Source: Bryobacteraceae bacterium
Lineage (GTDB): Bacteria; Acidobacteriota; Terriglobia; Bryobacterales; Bryobacteraceae
Reading direction: 5' to 3'
Assembly (NCBI GenBank): GCA_030041495.1
Contig: JASHNT010000107.1
Location: forward strand, 62,001-126,000
Length of the DNA: 64,000 bases
Under the pieces are notes generated by a model that saw only the letters and a program-made list of their open reading frames with translations, did not search any database and had not been told where the DNA came from. Position 1 is the stretch's first letter. The number at the start of each line of letters is the position of its first letter. The translations under genes were made by a program, and so were the position numbers. This document shows positions 35,913 through 43,565 of this stretch, in pieces.

Positions 35913-36251
35913 ATGAATCGAATGTTCAAAGGCGCTCTTATTCTGTTCGCGTCCGCTGGCTTCTTGCTGGCGGAGAGCTGGACGGGAAAGTTGATCGACG
36001 CCAACTGCAGCGCGGCATCGAATAACAGCAACAGCAGCAGCAGTAGTAAACTTCCGGAGAGTTGCACGCCGACGCCGTCCACCAAGGTGTTCGCAATTCA
36101 AACTCCGGACGGAAAGATCTACCGGCTGGATAGCGCGGGCAACGCCAAGGCAGCCGAGCAGGTGAAGAGCAACCCGGGCAAAACAGACGTTACTGTGTCC
36201 GGCAGCTTGAACGGCCAGATGGTCAAGGTAGAATCGGTCGAACTACAGTAA
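35913..36251 (+). CDS. Small secreted protein with Ser/Asn-rich linker
   Basis: A 112-residue exported protein. A signal peptide (FKGALILFASAGFLLA) is followed by ESWTGKLIDANC, a Ser/Asn run (SNNSNSSSSS), ESCTPTPSTKVFAI, and a beta-rich C-terminal half (GKTDVTVSGSLNGQMVKVESVEL). Two cysteines (after DAN and ES) could form one disulfide around the Ser/Asn loop. The pattern resembles small acidobacterial OB-like secreted proteins with a WxGxLxDxxC start, but no function is known. GGAAGGAG lies about 15 nt before the ATG. Confidence 0.72.
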   Translation: MNRMFKGALILFASAGFLLAESWTGKLIDANCSAASNNSNSSSSSKLPESCTPTPSTKVFAIQTPDGKIYRLDSAGNAKAAEQVKSNPGKTDVTVSGSLNGQMVKVESVELQ

Positions 36252-36360
36252 GCCAACTCCAGTAAGCATTCGTCCCAGCCGGGCAGGAGTGCCTTTCGGC
36301 GCGTGTGTATCGGGCTCACCGGACCACTCCTGCCGCGACTGTGGCGTGGAAGGTGATGTT

Positions 36361-36750
36361 ATGAAGTGGGGACGAAGTGTGTTCCTGTTAGCGGTCACGG
36401 TAATGGCCGCGCAAGCCGATGAGTTGCATTTGCGCGACGGGACGGTGATCATCGGAGCCTACGTGGGCGGCACTACAAAGGAGATCTATTTCCAGCACAC
36501 CCCGGCCGGCTCGGATATGTATCCTGTATTCCTGGTGGAGAGCGTGAAGTTCAATCCGGCTCCCGGTCTTACGCCGGGAGCTGCACTGAAGAGTCCGCCG
36601 CAGGGCACGGCCCCGGGCTCGGTTGCGGCCCACCCGGCAGCGACTAACGCAGCACTGGCCCCAGTGAATCTGGCCGCGCGGATAAAATGGGTGTTTGCGC
36701 TATTTCTTCCGCCGCCACTTACCGCCCAGTCCGCGTATCCTGCTCATTGA
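36361..36750 (+). CDS. Small secreted protein of unknown function
   Basis: A 129-residue protein with signal peptide SVFLLAVTVMAAQA and a short beta-rich domain ELHLRDGTVIIGAYVGGTTKEIYF, a pattern seen in acidobacterial exported proteins that pack RDGTxIxG repeats. The C-terminal half is Pro/Ala-rich and may be disordered. The ATG at 36361 was chosen because the signal peptide follows it at once; the upstream extension is Cys-rich and unlikely. The last 56 bases overlap the next gene in another frame, so one of the two boundaries may be wrong. Confidence 0.55.
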   Translation: MKWGRSVFLLAVTVMAAQADELHLRDGTVIIGAYVGGTTKEIYFQHTPAGSDMYPVFLVESVKFNPAPGLTPGAALKSPPQGTAPGSVAAHPAATNAALAPVNLAARIKWVFALFLPPPLTAQSAYPAH

Positions 36751-37240
36751 GAGCGGATCGCGGCATTTGATCGAGGGTGTAATCCCGCTCCTCCGCTCTA
36801 GCCATGGCGAAGCGACCGAAATCGATCTGGTCACCTGCTTTCCGGGCGTGCCGAAGGGTTGCGACGGGCGGGTTTTTCGCGTGGCCGACTACCGCGACGG
36901 CTCAGCGGGACGGGCGCGGCTGCTCGGAGAACTGGCGGCGCGCGGATACAAAATCGCCGGAATGGTCTGCGCGGCGGAGCCGGTGATGACCAAGTGGAAG
37001 TGGTGGCTGGCTGCCCGCATCCCCGCGAAATTTTTCATCCTCAATGAAAACGGCGACTACTTTTGGTTCGACTGGGAGAGGCGCCGCACTATCCTCCAGT
37101 TCGCGGCATATCGAGCAGGCTTAACGGGGTCTGCCGCCGTGCCCGCCCTGGTGCGCTTCTTCTTGTTCCCGTTAACTCTGGCTTACCTGATCCTCTACGC
37201 GTGCACGGTACACTTACGAAGAAGGATACGGAGCCTTTAA
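36695..37240 (+). CDS. Membrane-anchored protein of unknown function
   Basis: A 181-residue protein that starts at TTG 36695, the only in-frame start after a TAA at 36683. The first part has a Rossmann-like beginning, PRILLIESGSRHLIEGVIPLL, and IDLVTCFPG; a later hydrophobic helix VRFFLFPLTLAYLILYACTV anchors the C-terminus with a basic tail. The combination (an ILLIESG-type strand plus membrane anchor) resembles glycan-synthesis helper proteins, but I do not recognise a family. The quinone oxidoreductase gene begins 11 nt after it, so both may be co-transcribed. Confidence 0.6.
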   Translation: MRYFFRRHLPPSPRILLIESGSRHLIEGVIPLLRSSHGEATEIDLVTCFPGVPKGCDGRVFRVADYRDGSAGRARLLGELAARGYKIAGMVCAAEPVMTKWKWWLAARIPAKFFILNENGDYFWFDWERRRTILQFAAYRAGLTGSAAVPALVRFFLFPLTLAYLILYACTVHLRRRIRSL

Positions 37241-37251
37241 GGGAACAAGTC

Positions 37252-38220
37252 ATGAAAGCTGTCTACATCGAATCGACCGGCGGGACCGAAGCGCTGGTTT
37301 ATGGAGAACGTTCCAAGCCGGAGCCGGGCGCCGGAGAGGTGCTGGTGAAGCTGGCGGCGTCGGGAGTGAATTTCATCGACACCTATCACCGCACGGGTCT
37401 CTACAAGCTGCCTTTGCCGGCGATCATCGGGTCGGAAGGCGCGGGTACCGTAGAGAAGACGGGCGAAGGCGTGAACGGATTCAAGCCCGGCGATCGCGTG
37501 GCCTACGCGATGGCGCGCGGATCCTATGCCGAGTATCAATCGGTCTCCGCGAAGTTGTTGGCGAAAGTGCCCGAGGGGGTCGAACTGCGAGACGCCGCGG
37601 CGGTGATGCTGCAAGGCATGACAGCGTATTACCTGACGCACTCCACTTTCCTGCTGAAGCCTGGGCATACCGCGCTGGTGCACGCCGCGGCGGGAGGCAC
37701 CGGAAGGTTGCTGGTGCAGATGGCCCTGATGCGCGGCGCGCGAGTGATCGCGACTGCGGGCACAAAGGCCAAAGCGGATCTGGCTCGCGAGGCCGGCGCG
37801 AGCGACGTGATCCTGTACGATGAGCAGCCGGACTGGGCGCCGGAAGTGAAGCGGCTGAGCGGCGGCGCGGGCGTTGACGTGATCTACGACTCAGTGGGCA
37901 AGGCGACGTTCATGAAAGGCCTCGATTGCCTGAAGCCGCTAGGTTACATGGTGAGTTTCGGACAATCCAGCGGTCCGGTGCAGGCCTTCGACATCCTGCT
38001 GCTGAGCGCCAAGGGATCGTTGTATGTGACGAGGCCGACGTTGGCGAATCACATCGGCGCGGAGGAACTGGCCGGGAGTACCGGCGACATCTTCGCGTGG
38101 ATGAAAGCCGGCAAGCTGAAGCTGCGCGTCGAGCATCTTTACAAGCTGGCGGATGCGGCGCGGGCGCACGAGGATCTGGAGGGGCGCAAGACGACCGGGA
38201 AATTGATCCTGGAGATCTGA
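37252..38220 (+). CDS. qor: NADPH:quinone oxidoreductase, zeta-crystallin-like
   Basis: A 322-residue medium-chain dehydrogenase/reductase without catalytic zinc. Landmarks are the quinone-reductase segment VKLAASGVNFIDTYHRTGLY, PAIIGSEGAGTVEKTGEGV, the cofactor loop VHAAAGGTGRLLVQMA, and FDILLLSAKGSLYVTRPTL near the end. It should reduce quinones or unsaturated carbonyls with NADPH in the cytoplasm. The ATG at 37252 gives the normal MKAVYIE start; the open frame upstream is in the preceding gene. It ends 18 nt from the convergent flagellar block. Confidence 0.93.
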   Translation: MKAVYIESTGGTEALVYGERSKPEPGAGEVLVKLAASGVNFIDTYHRTGLYKLPLPAIIGSEGAGTVEKTGEGVNGFKPGDRVAYAMARGSYAEYQSVSAKLLAKVPEGVELRDAAAVMLQGMTAYYLTHSTFLLKPGHTALVHAAAGGTGRLLVQMALMRGARVIATAGTKAKADLAREAGASDVILYDEQPDWAPEVKRLSGGAGVDVIYDSVGKATFMKGLDCLKPLGYMVSFGQSSGPVQAFDILLLSAKGSLYVTRPTLANHIGAEELAGSTGDIFAWMKAGKLKLRVEHLYKLADAARAHEDLEGRKTTGKLILEI

Positions 38221-38237
38221 GGCTTAGCCGCTATTTT

Positions 38238-38615
38238 TTAACGGCCGCTGGAGGCCGCGGACGCCCGCTGCGCGCTCAGTCTCTGTACGCGCATCAACAG
38301 TTCGATTTCGCGCTGTGTGACCCCCAGCGCGGCGGCGATATGGCCGGCGTCTTCTCCCCGCCGCAGCAATCGGATGGCCTGTACGCGCTTGTTCATATTG
38401 AGACCGGAACGAAGCGGGATGGGCTCGGGAGCGGGCGGCTCAGCAGAGGGAGCAGGACGCTCGACGGCTTCCTGGAGGTGCTGGAGCGCCGCGTCCATGC
38501 GCGCCCGGTTCTTGCGTGCTTCTACGCGCACCTCATACTTGAGGCTCACGAAGAGTGCAAGCGCGCCAGCCAGCCCGAGGGCTAATAACCCGAATACGAT
38601 CAGATTGGGAAGCAT
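38238..38615 (-). CDS. Membrane-anchored DUF2802-like protein of the flagellar block
   Basis: A 125-residue protein with an N-terminal membrane helix (LIVFGLLALGLAGALALFV), a coiled region and a Pro/Ala-rich linker. The C-terminal helix-turn-helix-like module NKRVQAIRLLRRGEDAGHIAAALGVTQREIELLMRVQRL, about residues 73-112, resembles the DUF2802 domain, which is often encoded near flagellar genes. It starts 9 nt after the fliN stop and is the last gene of the block. Function unknown; a membrane-tethered regulator or assembly factor is a guess. Confidence 0.6.
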   Translation of the reverse strand: MLPNLIVFGLLALGLAGALALFVSLKYEVRVEARKNRARMDAALQHLQEAVERPAPSAEPPAPEPIPLRSGLNMNKRVQAIRLLRRGEDAGHIAAALGVTQREIELLMRVQRLSAQRASAASSGR

Positions 38616-38624
38616 AATTAGGCG

Positions 38625-39467
38625 TCAGTTCAGAGTCCTGAGGCGGTCCTGTCGGCTGATGACCTCGCGGATGCGCACGCCGAAGTTGCCTTCCACGACA
38701 ACCACTTCGCCACGCGCGATCACGCAGTTGTTGACGATAACCTCGACCGGCTCGGTGATGGAGCGGTTCAATTCCACGATGGCTCCGGTGGTCAGCTTGA
38801 TCACGTCTTTAAGAGCGACCTGGGCTCGGCCGAACGAGACGCTTACCGGCAGCTCGACATCCAGAAGCAGATCGAACGTTCGCGAGTGGGAGGATGAAGG
38901 GTCGGAAGCGGCGGTTTCCGGACCCGGCGGCGCAGCGCCGGCGGAGACCGCGGCGGATTTTGGCTCGGGCTCCGGGATGAGCGCGCCGGACAAAGCATCG
39001 TCGATGGCAGCGGCGACCTCGGCGAAGGGAGCGGGGTCGCCGGGAAGTTGGATCGAAAGCCGGATCCACTGGGCGGGGCCGGATTCGGCGGATTCCTCAC
39101 CCGGGGCGCAAGTGACTTCGCGCGCCAGGCGGCCCGAAAAATCGCGGGCGAGGGCGGAAAGCGCCTGGCCCAGGGTTTCCGCCCAGGTGGATTTCAGCGT
39201 GGGTTGATCGGCGTCCTCAATGCCGGCCGCGCGCAGGATGCGGTTCCCGGCTGCGGTCCAGGCCGGATCGCCGGCGTGGATCCACACGGCGCCGGGCGCG
39301 CCATTGAAGCTTTGACGCCAGCGCAAGCCTCCCGATTCTGGCGCCGGAGATGGCCCGGCAGCGTGAACTTCCGGCCGCGCGCCGGCCATGGCCTCGAACA
39401 CTTCGGCCAGCCGGAGTGCGAGCTGCTCCAGGAGCCAGTTGGCGGCGGCTTGGGGATCGGTGTCCAT
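38625..39467 (-). CDS. fliN: Flagellar motor switch protein FliN with long N-terminal region
   Basis: A 280-residue protein whose C-terminal 80 residues are a clear SpoA/FliN domain: LLDVELPVSVSFGRAQVALKDVIKLTTGAIVELNR and VIVNNCVIARGEVVVVEGNFGVRIREV, about 190-275. FliN forms the lower ring of the flagellar C-ring and binds CheY and export proteins. The first 190 residues (LEQLALRLAEVFEAMAGARPEV and a Trp-rich segment) do not match ordinary short FliN; they may be a FliY-like or CheC-like extension, without the CheC active residues being obvious. It lies 23 nt downstream of fliA. Confidence 0.8.
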   Translation of the reverse strand: MDTDPQAAANWLLEQLALRLAEVFEAMAGARPEVHAAGPSPAPESGGLRWRQSFNGAPGAVWIHAGDPAWTAAGNRILRAAGIEDADQPTLKSTWAETLGQALSALARDFSGRLAREVTCAPGEESAESGPAQWIRLSIQLPGDPAPFAEVAAAIDDALSGALIPEPEPKSAAVSAGAAPPGPETAASDPSSSHSRTFDLLLDVELPVSVSFGRAQVALKDVIKLTTGAIVELNRSITEPVEVIVNNCVIARGEVVVVEGNFGVRIREVISRQDRLRTLN

Positions 39468-39490
39468 GGTTCAGCTTGTTTGGTTCGGGC

Positions 39491-40309
39491 TCACACTCCA
39501 CGCGGGGTGGGCCAGCGTCTCTCCATGTACGTGCGCAAGCGCATGACGGCTTGCGATTTCAATTGCGAAATACGCGATTCGTGCAGGCCCACCACCTTGG
39601 AGATTTCGCGCAGGGTCAGCTCCTCGTAGTAATACAAGCTGAGCACGGTCTTTTCCATGTCGGGCATTTTGGTGATAGCCTCTGCCAACAGCTTCTGCAG
39701 CTCGCTGCGTTCCACGATGCGGGAGGGCCAGGATTCCTGGTCGTCGGCGATGTAGTTGAGCAGGTCCCGGCCGTTTTCTTCTTCCGGGGCGGCAATCTCC
39801 AGGCTGCCCAGGTTGAGGCCCTGGGTGTCGACCAGCCAGTCATGATATTCGTCGATGCCGATACCGAGTTGGGCGGCGATTTCCTCTTCGGTGGGCGAGC
39901 GGTGCCAGCGCTGCTCGGCCGCCGCGATCGCCGCCTCGATTTGCTTGTGTCGCTTGCGCTGCTGGCGCGGAGCCCAATCCAGGCCGCGCAGGCTGTCCAG
40001 AATCGCGCCGCGGATTTTGTACTCCGCGTAGGTCTTCAGCTTGACGTTCAAAGAGGGATCGAAGCGGTCAATGGCGGAGATCAAGCCGATCGCTCCGGTG
40101 GAGATCAGGTCGTCGAGGTTCACGCTATCGGGCAAGCGCTCATGGATGCGGCGCGCGATCAGGCGCACCTGCGGAAGATGCTCCAGAATCAGTTGCTCGC
40201 GTTCTTCCGGCGATAACGGGGAGGCCTCGGCGGGCTGCTGGTCGTACACGCTCACGGCCGTCCTCGTCGCACTGCCGGCTTCCGTCTCTCTCTGGGTTGC
40301 TTGTTTCAC
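39491..40309 (-). CDS. fliA: RNA polymerase sigma factor for flagellar operons (sigma-28)
   Basis: A 272-residue sigma factor. Region 2 has SVNLDDLISTGAIGLISAIDRFDPS and LKTYAEYKIRGAILDSLRGLDWAPR; region 4 has MPDMEKTVLSLYYYEELTLREIS and VGLHESRISQLKSQAVMRLR. DWAPR is a FliA-type signature. It would direct late flagellar and chemotaxis genes. The GTG start at 40309 overlaps the flhF stop (GTGA), so the two are translationally coupled; a longer in-frame extension runs inside flhF and is unlikely. An anti-sigma FlgM was not seen. Confidence 0.93.
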   Translation of the reverse strand: MKQATQRETEAGSATRTAVSVYDQQPAEASPLSPEEREQLILEHLPQVRLIARRIHERLPDSVNLDDLISTGAIGLISAIDRFDPSLNVKLKTYAEYKIRGAILDSLRGLDWAPRQQRKRHKQIEAAIAAAEQRWHRSPTEEEIAAQLGIGIDEYHDWLVDTQGLNLGSLEIAAPEEENGRDLLNYIADDQESWPSRIVERSELQKLLAEAITKMPDMEKTVLSLYYYEELTLREISKVVGLHESRISQLKSQAVMRLRTYMERRWPTPRGV

Positions 40310-41322
40310 GCCGCAGCCCCCTTGGTTTGTGTGGGAACGATTTGTGCGGTAATGGATCTCGCCAGCGGTTTGGGCGCCAGCCCTGACAGCGCATCGATGC
40401 GCGCGCAATCGGCTTCCTCAAGATCGTCGGGAATCTGCTGGCCGGTGCCGAGAAAGGAGATGGGTAGCTTGTGGCGCGCCGCCACGGAGATCAGATCGCG
40501 ATGCCGGGCGGTCTCATCCAAGTGCGTGAACAGCAGCTTGCGCGGCGAGAACACGGAGTACTGCTCGATGGCCCGATCCATATCGGAGGCGCGCATGAAG
40601 GCCGGAAGCACCAGGTGAGTGTCGGTCTCCGGGTGAGAAACCAGGAACATGGCCAGATCGACGGCATCCTCCATGCCGGCCGGCGCTATCCCGGGCGTGT
40701 CGAGGAACAGCAGGTCCTTGGAGCGATGCTCCTCCAGCATCTGCGCCAGCGCGCCGGCGGTCTCCGCGACATCGCAGCCGATTCCGAGAATCGAGGCAAG
40801 AGAGCGAAGCTGATCGGCGGCGGCGATGCGGAAGACGTCGGCGGAGAGAATGCGCGTGGGCTTGCGGGAGGTGAGGCCGTAGCGCGCGGCCAGCTTGATC
40901 AGCGTGGTGGTTTTGCCGGCGCCGGGAGGGCCAATCAGCGTGACAATGGCTCGCGCCGCGCCGGGGCGGCCCAGCGTGGGATCGACCTGGTAGCCGGGGA
41001 CATCCTGGAGGCTTCCTTCGACGGGTTGTGCGGGGGGCTGGATCGCGGAGTGAGTCCCGGCAAAGGAGCGCATCATCCGTTCGAACTCGCGCTTCAGGCC
41101 GGCGACTTCCTCGAACAGGCGATCGTTCGAGACCGGCCCGGCGGCGGCCGGCGCGGGGGCAGTTTTAGAGGGAATGCCGAAGACCACTTCGTAGGCGCCC
41201 AGGTTGTGCGTTTCCGCCGTAGCCGGGCGTGCATTGACCAGCAGGGCTTCCTCGCCCAGCTCCTGGCGGGCCAGTTGCATGGCCGCCTCCACGGTCCCTG
41301 AAAAGTAACTTTTAAGCTTCAT
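40306..41322 (-). CDS. flhF: Flagellar biosynthesis GTPase FlhF
   Basis: A 338-residue SRP-type GTPase that sets the place and number of polar flagella. It begins MKLKSYFSGTVEAAMQLARQELGEEALLVNAR, the family-typical B-domain start (seen at residues 1-32). The NG domain has P-loop IGPPGAGKTTTLIKLAARYG, LSADVFRIAAADQL, LFLDTPGIAPAG in the G3 region and LLFTHLDETARH in G4. The G4 motif reads THLDE, close to the TKLDE of SRP GTPases. The ATG overlaps the flhA stop by 4 nt. Its usual regulator FlhG (YlxH) is not in this window. Confidence 0.92.
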   Translation of the reverse strand: MKLKSYFSGTVEAAMQLARQELGEEALLVNARPATAETHNLGAYEVVFGIPSKTAPAPAAAGPVSNDRLFEEVAGLKREFERMMRSFAGTHSAIQPPAQPVEGSLQDVPGYQVDPTLGRPGAARAIVTLIGPPGAGKTTTLIKLAARYGLTSRKPTRILSADVFRIAAADQLRSLASILGIGCDVAETAGALAQMLEEHRSKDLLFLDTPGIAPAGMEDAVDLAMFLVSHPETDTHLVLPAFMRASDMDRAIEQYSVFSPRKLLFTHLDETARHRDLISVAARHKLPISFLGTGQQIPDDLEEADCARIDALSGLAPKPLARSITAQIVPTQTKGAAA

Positions 41323-43355
41323 TGGATCAACCCCAAGGACACCACCCGGACGCCGGGCGGAATTTCGTTATGCGAAAGCAGCGACAGATTAGGGAGCTGG
41401 CCCTCTACCATCTGGCGCAGGAAGTAACGCGCCGAAGAACTGGTCACCGCGGCGACCGGCGAATCGGTGACGCTCACCGAGCGCGCAACGCGCTCCAGAA
41501 CCTCGCGCAACTTTTGCGGCGGGAGATTTAAATGGCTCGAATTTTCCGCGTATTGGATCGCACCTTCCACCGTCTGTTCGATTTGCGAGTCGACGAAGAA
41601 CGCCGGTAACTCGCCTGCCGCGTTCACATACGGTTTCACCAGCAGACGGCGGATGGCTTGGCGTGCATACTCGGTGAGCAGGATAGGATTCTTGGTCATC
41701 GCCCCCGCTTCACCGAGCGATTCCAGAATGGTAACCGCGTCTCGAATTGAAACCCGCTCCCGCAGCAAATTCTGGAAAACTTTCTGCACGGTAGCCAAGG
41801 GGAGCAATTTCGGAACCAAGTCTTCGACAACTTTCGGATTGTCTTCCGCGACGCGATCCAGAATTACCTTGGTTTCCTGGCGGGAGAGAAGTTCGGACGC
41901 GTGGCGGCGAATCAATTCGGCCAGATGAGTGCCGAGCACGCTAACTGAATCGACCACGGTGTAGCCTTGCGCGCGCGCATGGTCCGCGGTTTCGGGCGCG
42001 ATCCAGATGGCGGGAATTCCGAAGGCCGGCTCGCGCGCCGGGAGACCTTCGAGAACCGGCACGCTCGTCGTGCGGCCCGGAATGGCCTTCGAGGAAGCCG
42101 CGGGATGGATGGCCAGGTCCCGTCCCTGGGCCAGCTCAAAGCGTGCGACCTCCGCGCCTTTCACCAGCACCACGTATTCGTTGGCTTTAAGCTGCAGATT
42201 GTCGGTGACGCGGACGGGTGGGACCATGTATCCCAGGTCGGATGCCATCTGGCGCCGGATGGCCGCGATGCGCTTGAGCAGCGGCGAGCTCTGCCCGCCT
42301 TCGACCATGCGCACCAATCCAAGTCCGACCTCGACCGCTAACGGCTCGATTTTGAAGAGCGCTTCCAGATTTTCCTTGGCCGCGGCCGGAGCGGCAATCG
42401 CGGGCGCTGCGCTTTCGGCAGCGGCAATTTTTTGCCGCAGACGCAGGCCTGCAAAACCCACCCCGGAGCCGAGCATCAGAAACGGAATGGTGGGAAGGCC
42501 GGGAAATGCCGCCATCGCCAGCAGCACTCCGCCGGAGAGCATCAACGGCTGCGGATTGCTAAACACTTGTTTGCGAACATCGACGCCGAGGCGGTCATCG
42601 GAGCTGGTTCGCGTGACGATCATGCCGCCCGAGACCGAGACCATCAGCGCGGGAATCACCGTGACCAGTCCGTCGCCGATGGTCAGCACGGTGTAGGTGG
42701 AGAGAGCGCGCTTCAGTTCCATGCCATTCTGCAGCACGCCGATCAGGAACCCGGCGACGATGTTGATGGTGGTGATCAGGATACTGGCGACCGCGTCGCG
42801 CTGGGTGAAGCGGCTGGCGCCGTCCATCGCGCCGTAGAATTCGGCTTCGGCTGCGAGCCTCTTGCGGCGGGCGCGGGCTTCGGCTTCATCGATCAGGCCG
42901 GAGTTCAAGTCGGAATCGATCGACATCTGCTTGCCGGGCAGCGCATCCAAGGTGAAGCGCGCGGTGACTTCGGAAATGCGCACCGCGCCGTGATTAATCA
43001 CGACGTATTGAATGGCGATCAAGACCAGGAAAATGACCACGCCAATGATATAGTTCCCGCCGACGACAAAATTCCCAAATGCTTCAATGACTTGCCCTGC
43101 CGCGGCCGTCCCGGTATTTCCGTGGATTAGGATCAGGCGGGTGGAGGAGATATTCAGAGCTAGCCGGAACAGCGTGAGCAGCAACAGCGTGGTCGGAAAA
43201 ACGCTGAATTCGACTGGCCGGGTGATGTGCATCGAAACCAGCAGCACCACTACGGAAACCGTGATGTTCGCGCTGATCAGCACGTCCAGAAGGAAGGACG
43301 GCATCGGCATGATCATCGCCATGACGATTCCCAAAACGGCTAGAGGTACTCCCAA
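41319..43355 (-). CDS. flhA: Flagellar export apparatus protein FlhA
   Basis: A 678-residue export gate of the type III flagellar machine. The N-terminal half has about eight membrane helices (FLLDVLISANITVSVVVLLV, FSVFPTTLLLLTLFRLALNIS, the FHIPEP-type signature ALPGKQMSIDSDLN...EARARR). The cytoplasmic half binds chaperones. Only a TTG at 43355 offers a start codon; the frame is open for about 50 more codons upstream with GC-rich third positions, so a few residues may be missing or a non-standard start is used. A possible promoter is TTGACC (43518-43513), 18 nt, TGCAAT (43494-43489). Confidence 0.93.
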   Translation of the reverse strand: MGVPLAVLGIVMAMIMPMPSFLLDVLISANITVSVVVLLVSMHITRPVEFSVFPTTLLLLTLFRLALNISSTRLILIHGNTGTAAAGQVIEAFGNFVVGGNYIIGVVIFLVLIAIQYVVINHGAVRISEVTARFTLDALPGKQMSIDSDLNSGLIDEAEARARRKRLAAEAEFYGAMDGASRFTQRDAVASILITTINIVAGFLIGVLQNGMELKRALSTYTVLTIGDGLVTVIPALMVSVSGGMIVTRTSSDDRLGVDVRKQVFSNPQPLMLSGGVLLAMAAFPGLPTIPFLMLGSGVGFAGLRLRQKIAAAESAAPAIAAPAAAKENLEALFKIEPLAVEVGLGLVRMVEGGQSSPLLKRIAAIRRQMASDLGYMVPPVRVTDNLQLKANEYVVLVKGAEVARFELAQGRDLAIHPAASSKAIPGRTTSVPVLEGLPAREPAFGIPAIWIAPETADHARAQGYTVVDSVSVLGTHLAELIRRHASELLSRQETKVILDRVAEDNPKVVEDLVPKLLPLATVQKVFQNLLRERVSIRDAVTILESLGEAGAMTKNPILLTEYARQAIRRLLVKPYVNAAGELPAFFVDSQIEQTVEGAIQYAENSSHLNLPPQKLREVLERVARSVSVTDSPVAAVTSSSARYFLRQMVEGQLPNLSLLSHNEIPPGVRVVSLGLIQ

Positions 43356-43565
43356 TTCGGAAAGATTCCCGAGGCGGCCTGCGGGCGATTCGCAGCCAAG
43401 GGACGCGTAGGTGATGGAATCGCTGGACGCGCCAAGCTTCCCGAAACACGCGCGACTTGCGAAGGAGCAGCCATGGCTGCTTGCGTTTATTGCAAGTGCG
43501 CAGCCAGCACTCGGTCAAACAGCGAAGAGTATGAAGAGGATTATCCTGATCGATCTGTGCGCTGG

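Noticed and set aside
35606-36025. A 139-codon frame over the start of the Ser/Asn-rich secreted protein gene
   Set aside because: Arg-rich sequence with no signal or domain; the secreted protein in the other frame has a ribosome site and signal peptide.
43356-43565. A short frame starting MAAPSQVARV ahead of flhA
   Set aside because: It ends before flhA in another frame; third-position GC content favours the flhA frame instead, so it is not treated as a gene.
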